Source: Cotesia glomerata
Taxonomy: Eukaryota > Arthropoda > Insecta > Hymenoptera > Braconidae
Assembly: GCF_020080835.1 (NCBI RefSeq)
Contig: NC_058163.1
Coordinates: 21,851,904 to 21,915,903 of the forward strand
Reading direction: 5' to 3'
Length of the DNA stretch: 64,000 bases
The notes below the pieces were generated by a model. It did no database searches. It was not told the origin of the DNA and was given only the letters and a program-made list of their open reading frames with translations. Position 1 is the first letter of the stretch; each line of letters starts with the position of its first letter. Both the position numbers and the translations under genes were made by a program. This document shows positions 42,127 to 52,400 of the stretch, piece by piece.

Positions 42127-42219
42127 ATATATGCTCTGTCCTATAGATAAAAACTCAACTTCGAAGACAGACGGAAGCTTCTTGCATCATTCAAACTTGA
42201 AATTTAAAACAGAGAAGAC
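42127..42219 (+). promoter_or_regulatory. Conserved proximal promoter/5'UTR of OR3
   Basis: ATATATGCTCTGTCCTATAG, then AACTCAACTTCGAAGACAG, aligns with OR1 and OR2. AATTTAAAACAGAGAAGAC immediately before ATG is nearly identical in all three. Confidence 0.55.
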
Positions 42220-43816
42220 ATGGAGAGTGTAAGTGAGACGACAGTTGTTTTTGTTTAAAAAGTAATAGCTTATAAATGTTTTGCAGGACTGGGAAAGGTT
42301 ACAAGAGGAATTCAGGTTGTTAAAGTGGGCGGAAATTATGGCGAGGATGTTAGGTCTATGGCCTCGAGATCCAAACCCCATTATATTTACCATCGTTGTC
42401 ATATATGCACATCTCTTAATGTTCCTACAACTTGTGTACGTTTGGCAGTCTCGTCATGATATGGAGCAATTTCTTACTGTAATGTCAGAGTATACCGTGT
42501 TCACTTATATTTACATATCTATTTTGATGCTGAGAGTGAACACTCGTCAACTTGGTCAGTTATTGAATCAATTTCTTGAAGATTACAAGATAAGTGCATT
42601 CAGAGATTCTCATGAAGTTGATATCTACATGCAGTCTATCAAAAAAGCTAGAATTTTGATGAAAGGATTAATTGCTTACACTACTTTGACTGAAATAATA
42701 TGGTACTTCAAACCATTGGTTATAATATGTAAGCATACTTATGATACAAAAATTAATAGACATGTTACAATTTTTTTAATATTTAATAATTTTTTTCTTC
42801 TTTGCAGCGGAAAACTCGGTTGACGAAAACAACAAAACGATCTATATTTTACCATACGAAATTTGGTGGTTTTATGAAATAGAATCTACGAAAGGTTTTC
42901 TTTTTGCATACGTACTTCTTCTGCCGACGCCTTTTCTTGCTTCGGTAGGTAGTATAGGAGCAGTTTGCTTCGTTATTTTCTTCGTATTCTACATTAGTGG
43001 AAGGATGGCGATACTAACGGGAAGGATCGACGCACTTGAAAGTGACAAAGAAAACACCAGAAGCGAACTCACAAAAATAATTGCCGAGCACAGAAAATTA
43101 TTAGAGTAAATATTGATTAGTGAATCAAATTTTAATTTTATGTTTTTAGAATTTCTTTACATTAAATATTTGTAATATTTTTTTAAGAATGGGCGAAGAG
43201 GTAACAGACGCTTACAGAATTCTTTTACTGGTTTACTTCCTAAGCGTAAATTTTATGTTATGTATTCTTGGCTATAAATTATTAATAGTAAGTATATTTA
43301 TGTTTTTTTGGTAGTTAAATCTTATTAATATCCAAAAAAATTTAACAGAGTTTCATGACTAATAATGTGGTTGAAATAGTACAATATACAATATATTTTA
43401 TTGAAATGTACACTATGTTGGCTATTTATTGTATGATAAGTGAGCATCTTACTTCTGAGGTAATTATACATCGCATAAAATTAAGAATAATAATAATTAA
43501 ATTTTTTTTTAATTATTAACGTAGAGCCTGAAATGCGGGGAAGCATTTTACCAATGTCCTTGGTACAATTTCCCTCTAGATTGCACCAAAGACATTATCT
43601 TTATTATTGCCAGATCTCAAAGACCTTTGGGACTACAAGCTGGTAAATTTACGACCTTTAGCAGCGTTACATTAACGGATGTTAGTTCATAATATTACTA
43701 TTTTTATTGCTTGGATGGTTTTATTGAAATGAAATAAAATTTATTTTTGACAGGTGTCAAAAACAGCCGCCGGGTATTTATCAGTTCTTCGGAACTTTTT
43801 GATTATTGAAGATTAA
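42220..43816 (+). CDS. Odorant receptor OR3, seven coding exons, intact
   Basis: 7-TM odorant receptor, closest paralog of OR2. Coding exons: 42220-42228 (Met-Glu-Ser), 42287-42728, 42808-43105, 43188-43287, 43349-43459, 43525-43680, 43754-43816; 392 residues. Exon 2 MARMLGLWPRDPNPIIF; exon 3 ISGRMAILTGRIDALESDKE; exon 7 SKTAAGYLSVLRNFL. Differences from OR2 are mostly single substitutions spread over TM1-TM4, as expected for a recent duplicate. All junctions are GT-AG. AATAAA at 43914. Confidence 0.92.
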
Positions 43817-44574
43817 ACTAGTCTCTTTAAAGCTTCTTGGAAAAATTGTTATCTGCATATTAAATATATATGACATGTTGATGACATTGATATTATAGCC
43901 TTGAATAGTTACCAATAAAATGCACCGATTAAATCTTAAGAATCATAATCTAAAAATTGAAGTTAGTACCAGAAAAGTATAAGTGACGATAAAAATTTTT
44001 TATTAGTATATTCTTTGTCACTTATTCTTTTGCAGTTCTAATGAATTAATTTATTAAATTAATTATTCCACAAAATTAATTAATAATATAAAATTATTAA
44101 AACTTATTTATTACCGTTTGAAAATATAGGAGGATTAAAAAAATTTCCTAGCGCACAAAATGTTGATGAAAATAACGAATACATTATACACTTTTGGAGG
44201 AAATATTAAAATTGGGGTTTAATATTCAAATCGGTAAAAAAATAAGTAATTAAATTACTTATGACCATGTAAAAAGATGCATTATATAACAAAATATCTA
44301 TCAGCAATCTGGGCTAACACAGCGAATTTTAATTAAACTAAGGTAAGCACCACTTGTTAAATTACGCCAATAATATTTTACTTAGCTACTGTTGAATAAA
44401 CTCTGGACTTACTCATAGAAGAATACTTGAAGAATAATGCGCAGCTGTTAAACATATAAAATTCAGTCTAGGCAGGTAATTTTTTCAAAGGTGTGTAAAG
44501 AAGGGTCGCTGTTGAAATAAAAGTTTTGCCAAATTAAAAAAGTTATGGAGAGTACCTTTAATTATATGGTAGGG
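43817..44574. other. OR3-OR4 spacer
   Basis: OR3 3'UTR followed by AT-rich spacer. No gene or clear element. Confidence 0.5.
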
Positions 44575-44692
44575 CCAGGATCTACACCCTCTTTTGTCTA
44601 CCTCGGAGTTTGTCACAAGCTTATTTTCATCATTTATGCTTCGACCATTGAGGTAAGGAAACATGAAACGAATAAATTACGGGGCGAGAACG
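44575..44692 (+). promoter_or_regulatory. OR4 promoter remnant
   Basis: CTACACCCTC, then GTCTACCTCGGAGTTTGTC and ATCATTTATGCT, is shared with OR5 (49363-49440) and resembles the OR1-3 block (ACCTCGGAGA). Conservation is seen; function is inferred. Confidence 0.45.
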
Positions 44693-45159
44693 ATGAAAAG
44701 AGTAAGTGAGAATAGCGTTTAGTTTTTTTTTAATAAAACTAAAGACTGACAATTGCTCATCAGGATCAAGAAGCATTGAATTACTATTCATTTAGTCTAT
44801 TTACGTGTTATTATACTTCTGAAGTGGTGCTAACAATCACAGACATGTATAAATCAGTCAACAATACTGAAAAGTTTATTAATAATGTTACGGAGTCTTT
44901 GGAAATTGTGCTCGTATACGTCCGTATGTTATTGCTTCGCTTCAATATTTTTAGTCTTGGTGAAATATATTCGCAAATATTCAAAGATTACAACGTCAGT
45001 GATTTCAAAAATTCTGAAGAAATTGAAGTATTTATGCAGTTTATTAATAAAGGTATATTTTTGGTGAGAGGATTCGCCAATTTCATGATAGGAACCGAAG
45101 CCGTTTGGTACTTCAGTTCATTAGCAGCAACACGTAAGTATTATCATTAACTTGCATTT

Positions 45160-47115
45160 GAGCAAGATCACGTCAACTGGACCCCCTATTTTCCACTAGA
45201 TCATGAAAATTAAGTTCATGTATCTTTTTTATAAGTATATACCAAGATAAAATGATCCCCGAAACGATTTTTAAAAATTTCGATTTTAACAATAATTTTT
45301 TTTACAACGAAAATTTTAGGTACTTTTAATTAAAAAATGGATTGTAAATCAACCGTTAAAGTTAAATTAATGGGGCTTGAAGGATTTGTTTTTGAAATGT
45401 TTATATTTTAATAAAATATTAATAACTAAAAATTATTTGTTTATTCTCATATTGTTAATTAACTTCTAAGTTAACAAATGAAAATTTCACTGACTTCTCG
45501 GTGAAAAAATGAAGTTTTTTTTTATCGGTTACATGCGTTATTTATTAAAGTTTAAGATTTTAGAAAAAAATTTCTCTGCTCGCCGAGCGCCAGGCGCTGT
45601 CAGAATACCGCGCCGTCGAACGTCAGACTATGTTATAGCTTCGATTAATTATAATTAAAAATAACAATTAAAAATATAACTATCAAACAAATTTTATTAT
45701 TATTATGATCAATATTATGACTAATAAAATAAGTAAATTCTCTATTATTAAAGAAAAATAGAAAAAACGAACTAGTAATAAATATTAAATTTTGTAGACA
45801 TTTGTTAACTTTATTTTATTTTTTTTTTTAAAACTTGATCAATAAAAACTTTTTTATCTTCCGACACATTATTATATTATTAATCTTTATATATATATTT
45901 TCTCTGTGCGTGTGTTTGTCACTGAACTTTTTCTAAACGGCTGGACCAATTTTAATGAAACTTTTTGTGTGTCTTTAGGTGGATTCGAAAATGGTTTAGA
46001 TTCACAATTCAGTCCACGGAAAAATGTTTATTTAATTAAATTTTTATTTATAAATTGTTCTTGATCTTGGAATGTTTTACATTGGATCTGACAGACAGTA
46101 TCGAATATTCATTTGAGAAAAAAAATTATAATCGAAATTCAAAAAAATTTTGTGTAATTGTGTTAAAATCAATCAGGTGCTAATTGAAATATGTCATTAT
46201 AATAACGTTTTAATAATAATTTTCATCAAAACGGTCCAAACTGTAACAGCTCATTCAAATAAACTTGAAATTTTTTAATTTAAGACGTGTGTACAAGAAA
46301 ACGTCTGTCTGGTCCGCTAGTAATAATATAGTAATATATTACTATATTATTAATAATAATATAATAATGTTTCGGAAGATAAAAAAGTTTTTATTAACCA
46401 AGTTTAAAAAAAAAAATAAAATAAAGTTAACAAATGTCTACAAAATTTAATATTTAATACTAGTTCGTTTCTTCTATTTTTCTTTAATAATAGAGAATTT
46501 ACTTATTTTATTAGTCATAATATTGATCATAATAATAATAAAATTTGTTTGATAATTATATTCTTAATTGTTATTTTTAATTATAATTACTCGAAGCTGT
46601 TACATAGTCTGACGTTCGACGGCGCGGTATTCTAACAGCGCCTGGCGCTCGGCGCGCTGTGATAAATAAATTTATATTGTTTAAAAAAATCGCGAGCAGT
46701 GAAATTTTTTTCTGAAATCTTAAACTTTAATAAATAACGCATGTAACCGATAAAAAAAAACTTCATTTTTTCACCGAGAAGTCAGTGAAATTTTCATTTG
46801 TTAACTTAAAAGTTAATTAACAATATGATAATAAACAAATAATTTTTAGTTATTAATATTTTATTAAAATACAAACATTTTAAAAACAAATCCTTCAAGT
46901 CCCATTAATTTGACTTTAACGGTTGATTTACAATCCATTTTTTAATTAAAAGTACCTAAAATTTTCATTGTAAAAAAAATTATTGTTAAAATCGAAATTT
47001 TTAAAAATCGTTTCGGGGATCATTTTATCTTGGTATATACTTATAAAAAAAATACATGAATTTAATTTTCATAATCAAGTGGAAAATAGGGGGTCCAGTT
47101 GACGTGATCTTGCTC
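45160..47115. mobile_element. Element I, 1.96-kb near-complete palindrome in OR4 intron 2
   Basis: Ends GAGCAAGATCACGTCAACTG and CAGTTGACGTGATCTTGCTC are perfect complements. Pairing continues with few gaps for about 700 bp per arm. It is flanked by a 4-bp duplication ATTT (45156-45159 and 47116-47119). OR6 has the empty site CTTGCATTTATAACAATTC in the same intron. The centre is occupied by a Helitron (45884-46320). Confidence 0.88.
45884..46320 (+). mobile_element. Non-autonomous Helitron at centre of element I
   Basis: Starts TCTTTATATATATATTTTCT after an A. It ends with hairpin AGACGT...ACGTCT (12-nt loop), then GTCTGGTCCG, CTAG and a host T. Those are the canonical Helitron ends; GGTCCGCTAGT is common in insect copies. 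437 bp, no helicase. Confidence 0.8.
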
Positions 47116-47807
47116 ATTTATAAAAACTCATACGTGTTGATTTCTTCTAATTGCTTTGTAAATTTTATTACAGCTGAGTTCTTCATTGATGATAACAATC
47201 AAACAATATTTATCATTCCCTACAAACTTTATTTTTTCCATGAAATAAATAGCTTGACGCGTTATTATTTGACATTCTTATGCATTATGCCTTCGATTTG
47301 GGCCTTTGGCTTCGGATATGTGTCAGTGGATTCCACTTTGATTTCTCTGCTCTTTTATATCAGTGGAAAGATGGCTGTGTTGACAATGAGGATTGACGCG
47401 CTCGAAAACGGCCCTAATTCCAGGAAGAAACTCAATAAAATAATCGCCGAGCACTGTAAATTATTGAAGTAATTATTCCACTTAAAATTGATTAATTTAA
47501 TAAGAGTTTATAAGTACAAACAATTTTATTGTTTGAAGAATGGGAGATGGCGTTAAAGATGCTTATAGTATCAGCTCCTTGGTATATCTAATAAATATCT
47601 TAATTATTTGTGTACTAGGCTATCAAATATTAGTAGTAAGTAGTACAACTATTAATCATAAATTTATATTATTTTTCCTTAAAAAAAATCATTGTAATTA
47701 ACATTAATTAAAAATCCTAACGTAAATAGTGTTACATGACCCGGGAAATAATTTCACATTCATTGTGCTTGTTGGGAATTTTATTTCACGGTGAGTATTT
47801 TCTAAAG

Positions 47808-48155
47808 GTGAGCAATCTTATATTTTTTTGTACTGTCTATTGTACTTGAAGTTTTCCTTCAATTTGTGTTCAATTATCGCCCATAGATTTCGATCAACTT
47901 GCATCCAAATGTCGCTTACCGTAAAACTTACTCAAACTACTGAAGACGAACTAGTATAGTGCTACACAGGCTATCTGGGCTGCTTTCCAAGAAATAATTG
48001 TTCTTATAGGTCACAAAAACTGCGATAGTACATTGAGAAATTTTTTAATTAATGAATGATTATAAAATTATTCACCAATAAAATTTTTTCTCAAACTGTT
48101 ATTTACATTTTTAAATAAATGAATAGAAATAATAAGTTATACTTTATAAATTATA
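47808..48155. other. Decayed 3' part of OR4 and spacer
   Basis: Exon 6 should lie here by comparison with OR5 and OR6, but no alignable sequence was found. The relic last exon is at 48010-48059. Confidence 0.45.
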
Positions 48156-48779
48156 GGTGATTATTTGCAAGTAGGATCAAATCATGCTAGCCCATATTAA
48201 ATATTTTTTTTTTTTTGATCAAATTGATCAATTTTTTTTTAAATTGTTCATTTTTTATGTACTTTTAAAAAATAAAAATACATCAAAAAAAGATAAAATA
48301 AAAATTTTATCCAAAAATATGAAAGCCAAAATTTTTTTCAACTTTTAAAGGCAAAGAAACTATCGAAATCTTTATTTTTTTCTTTTATGACATTTTTTAT
48401 CATCAATGCGCCGTAAAAACAACACTGATAGAAGGATTTATTTGTATTAAAAAATATTTTTTAATAATTAACAAATCATTTATTCGAGGCCACTTTTTAG
48501 TATTAAACAAATATTTCTTAGTATTTAAAATAATTTGTTTGTATTTAATAAATCTGATATTCATTTATTAAATATTAATAAATCTTTTTAAATACTAAGA
48601 AATATTTGTTTAATACTAAAAAGTGGTCGCTAATAAAAGATTTGTTAAATATTAACAAACATTTTTAACTATAGACAAATCCTTTTATCAGTGAAACAGA
48701 ATCAAAAAAAAATTTGAAAATGTTAATTTTTCACCTATATGGCCCAAAATGAGGTTTACCCCACTTGAAAATAATTACC
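48156..48779. mobile_element. Element G copy 2 with nested MITE S
   Basis: GGTGATTATTTGCAAGTAGG on the left and CCCCACTTGAAAATAATTACC on the right match the ends of copy 1 (6299-7363). MITE S (48423-48693) is nested after CGCCGTAAAAACAA. Confidence 0.6.
48423..48693. mobile_element. MITE S copy 2, 271 bp
   Basis: CACTGATAGAAGGATTTATT to CAAATCCTTTTATCAGTG, same length and interior as copy 1 (34724-34994). Here no TA duplication is visible at the edges. Confidence 0.75.
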
Positions 48780-49362
48780 AAATCATATAGTATAACTCAT
48801 AATAATAATAAAATCATAATAATAGTAAAACTCATAAATCTTATAGTATAACTTCCAAAAAAATACATTTTAGAACATAAGTTAAAAACTCTTAAATCTT
48901 CAAAAATTAATCTAATCTCTATGAGTCAATTCCGGTGTTGATTTATTGAATTATCTAGATCACAAAATAATTTTACTCAAGTAAAATTATATTTTGTTAT
49001 AAAATAAGCACCTGTATTTTTATTTTCACAACAAAAGTGTACTAAATTATTGAAAAACAAATAGCCCGTGCCAAAGTTCAATTATTAAATAACTTTGAAA
49101 ATACTAATTTAAAACTTTAAACCATGTGAAGAAATAGATTGTTTAAACTTGTAGGCAGCCAGATCACGTCAATACTGATTGTAGTTACACTCTGGCTCCT
49201 AGTTATAGAACTGCACTCAAAGAACGCTGTGTAGAAACTGCGCAAGCTTAAACCAAAAGTTTAAAAAAGTTTTATAGCAGACAATATTCACTATGCAGGA
49301 AGTGCTTTCCTGCAAATAAAAGTTTGTTCAAAAACAAACAATAAAGTAACTTTTAATTGCAC
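48780..49362. other. Spacer upstream of OR5
   Basis: AT-rich and non-coding. The last 100 bp resemble OR-upstream sequence. Confidence 0.45.
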
Positions 49363-49457
49363 AGTATAGCCAGGGTGTATACCCAGTTTTGTTTACCTCG
49401 GAGTTTGTCGCGAGCTCTCTCCCATCATTTATGCTCCAACTATCAAGGGAAGAAAAC
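49363..49457 (+). promoter_or_regulatory. OR5 proximal promoter/5'UTR
   Basis: GTATACCCAGTTTTG, then TTTACCTCGGAGTTTGTCG, aligns with the OR4 block, and its ACCTCGGAG core with OR1-3. Confidence 0.5.
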
Positions 49458-52400
49458 ATGGAAAGTGTGAGTTTACAACTGTCTTTTTACTTCAATAAAA
49501 TTTATAAACGTTTTATCAATTATAGGAGCAGAAAAAGTTGGATGAAGGTCTTGAAGCATTCGCATGGACTAAAAGAATATCAAGAATTATGGGACTTTGG
49601 CCTTTAGCTCCCAATTATTATTTATTTTACTTTCACGTACTATATTTTAGTTGTGCAATAATTCTCCAAGTGATAGATCTTTATGGATCAATTGACGACG
49701 CAGATAAGCTTATTGATAACTTCACTGAGAATTTAGCTTCAACGATCGTCTACGTGCGAATTGTGATGCTTCGTGTGCATAATTATCAAACTGGAAAATT
49801 ACTGTCTCAAGTAATTGAAGATTACAATGTCAATGTTTTTAAAAACTCTTATGAAATTGAAGTGTTTATGAAGTATGTTAATAAGGGTAGATTTCTTTTA
49901 AAAGGTTTGAGTATTTTTATTATTTCTTCAGAGTTTTTTTATTACCTCGATCCATTGTTATCTTCATTGTGTAAGTATTTTATTTTTTAAGGACGTTCAT
50001 GCGTAGAACTTGATCAATTATTTAAAATAAATAATAGTTTAAAAAAACTAAAAACACGCTTTTTATAGAAAACCAAACTAAAAAATAGAAAATAAATTTA
50101 AATTAAGAATAGTGTTAAAAATTTCAATAAATATAAATTAATAATAGTGTAAATAAAAAAATGTATTTTATTTTAAAAAAAGCGTGGGGTGCATGGTGTC
50201 AATAGTTATAAATATTTTATTGACAGATATGAGTAACGTGATTATCATTTTGATAATATCTTAAAAAGCACCCCACGCTTTTTTTAAAATAAAATACATT
50301 TTTTTATTTACACTATTATTAATTTATATTTATTGAAATTTTTAACACTATTCTTAATTTAAATTTATTTTCTATTTTTAGTTTGGTTTTCTATAAAAAG
50401 CGTGTTTTAGTTTTTAAACTATTATTTATTTTTACTTTTTAGTTTGGTTTATTTATAAAAGCGTGATTTTTTAGTTTTTTTAAACTATTATTTGTTGATT
50501 ATCAAAAATATTCAGGCGCGCAAATTACCCACGGAGAGTTACATACTGACATACTGACATACTGACATACAAGTGAAGCTAATAAAAAATAATTATTTAT
50601 AAATATTATAAATACGGGGAATCAGAGTTCGATTTCGGAGAGCGAGCCTGAGAAACGGCTACCAGAACCAAGGAAGGCCGCAGGCGCGCAGATTACCCAC
50701 GGAGAGTTACTGACATACTGACAAACTGACATACAAGTGAAGCTAATATAAAGCGTGTAAAAATTATTAACGATTAATAATTAGATTTTTATCTAATACA
50801 ACCTCATGATAGATCAGCATTGTTTTGAATTTAAAATTATAAAATTTATATTATTAAAGTAGATACCATAATAAATAATGTTTTAAAAAATTAATTGACT
50901 TATGCAGTTTTTGTAAATGCATTAAAAAGATAGTGTTTAATTAATTATTTAATATTATTTCACTTGGTATAATGAACGTTCTTTAGGGGAGGGGGGGAGA
51001 GAGGTTTTAAAGGTGAAAAAAAGCATATTTTTGTGATTTTTTTGCGGCGACATGAGTAGTATAATTTTATTAAATTTAATCACATATTATTGTACAACTT
51101 TTAAAGTATGTCAGAAAAAATTTTAATGAAAAATATTGATATATACGCCAGTGACGTTGAATCTCCGGAGATGCCTTGAAAAAAAAAAGCGTTTTGCGGC
51201 GAATATATATTATAACTCGTTACCGTATCATCTGAAACAAAAAAATTGATATGCATTTTGAAGGGGATGTATTTCTCGAGGTAATCAGAAAGAGTTTTTT
51301 TTTTCTATTTTTTTGCAGCACTTAAAAGTAAAAAGCGCGATTTTAGCTAAAAAAAATCGGGGTTAATTTGTTATTAAAAAATAGAAAAAAATGGAAAAAA
51401 AAAATTAGGATGACGGTTGACTCTAAATGCCATCCCTGCAACTTCCCGCTCATTTTGTACTTAAGCGCTCAAATTTATACATTACGTTTTTAATATAATA
51501 TAATAATTTTAATATAATTTTTGTGTCATTTTAAGCTCTTCGAGCTCCAAACTCTAATAGCAGTTTAATGAAACACAATTTTTTGAATTTTCAAACGGCA
51601 ATAACTTTTGAATGAATAAACCGATTTTCACGCGGTTGGCGGCATTCAACGCAGTTTTTAAATCTTTAGGGGCGTCCATTAATTACGTGAGGTGTTCTAG
51701 GGGGGGAGTGGATCATGCTAAATCTTACCAAATCTCACTTAGGGGGAAGGGGGGGGGGATCTTAACAAATATCACGTAATTTTTTCTCTAGCAGAAAACA
51801 GTGTAAAATTGCGTGAAAAAGTATTTCTATAATAAAATATGGCCAAATTTGACACAATTGTGTTTGTCGTATTCGTCTGAACCCTGCAGAGCAGCAAAGT
51901 AGCGCTCGATTGTTTAATTTGATTATTGATCGATAGGATTCACTAATTTTTTAGGTATAGATTTCTTTAAAAAAAAATATCGGTGGTAGCCGGTCTCATG
52001 TCGTAATTTTAATACAATTTTGTCATAATATGTTTAATTATCTTCAATTTAAACTATTGTTCGTCGACTTTTAATACTTTTTTCAATTTATTTCGTAGTT
52101 GAGAAAATTAAAAAAAAATCAATAATAAATTAAATTTTAGCTTTTATCATCAAATGAATTTTATATGTAAAAAATCCTATTTTTTAGGTAGATGTCTTTA
52201 AATATCTATTTGCTGTAGTCAGTCTCATATCGTTATTTGCAAAAATATAATAAAAAATAAATTTTAGGACATTACGGCCTTTTAATAACGTGTTTTTTTC
52301 AATATTCAAACAAGAAATCTACCTATCCATGTCGAGTGTAGCCGAATGGCACTTTTTTTCTCAATAATCCAACCCGTTTACAGCCAAAACATAAATTTTG

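Larger units (their letters stand above)
44693..48059 (+). pseudogene. Odorant receptor OR4, pseudogene
   Basis: Same plan as OR6/OR7 but damaged. Recognisable pieces: 44693-44701 (Met-Lys-Arg), 44764-45133, 47174-47468, 47539-47635, 47730-47807, and a broken last exon at 48010-48059. Exon 2 lacks about 24-25 codons covering the usual SKVIGLWPLSYNP region; the junction falls in a TGAA word present at both edges in OR7, so microhomology deletion is likely, and it is in frame. Exon 5 is shortened and scrambled (CYMTREIISHSLCLLGILF), exon 6 could not be found, and the last exon reads VTKTAIVH then stop. Exon 3 remains intact (YISGKMAVLTMRIDALENG). Intron 2 holds element I. Confidence 0.8.

Noticed and set aside
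50616..50700. 18S rRNA gene
   Set aside because: Only about 85 bases, with many substitutions and a repeated foreign tail. A fragment, not a gene.
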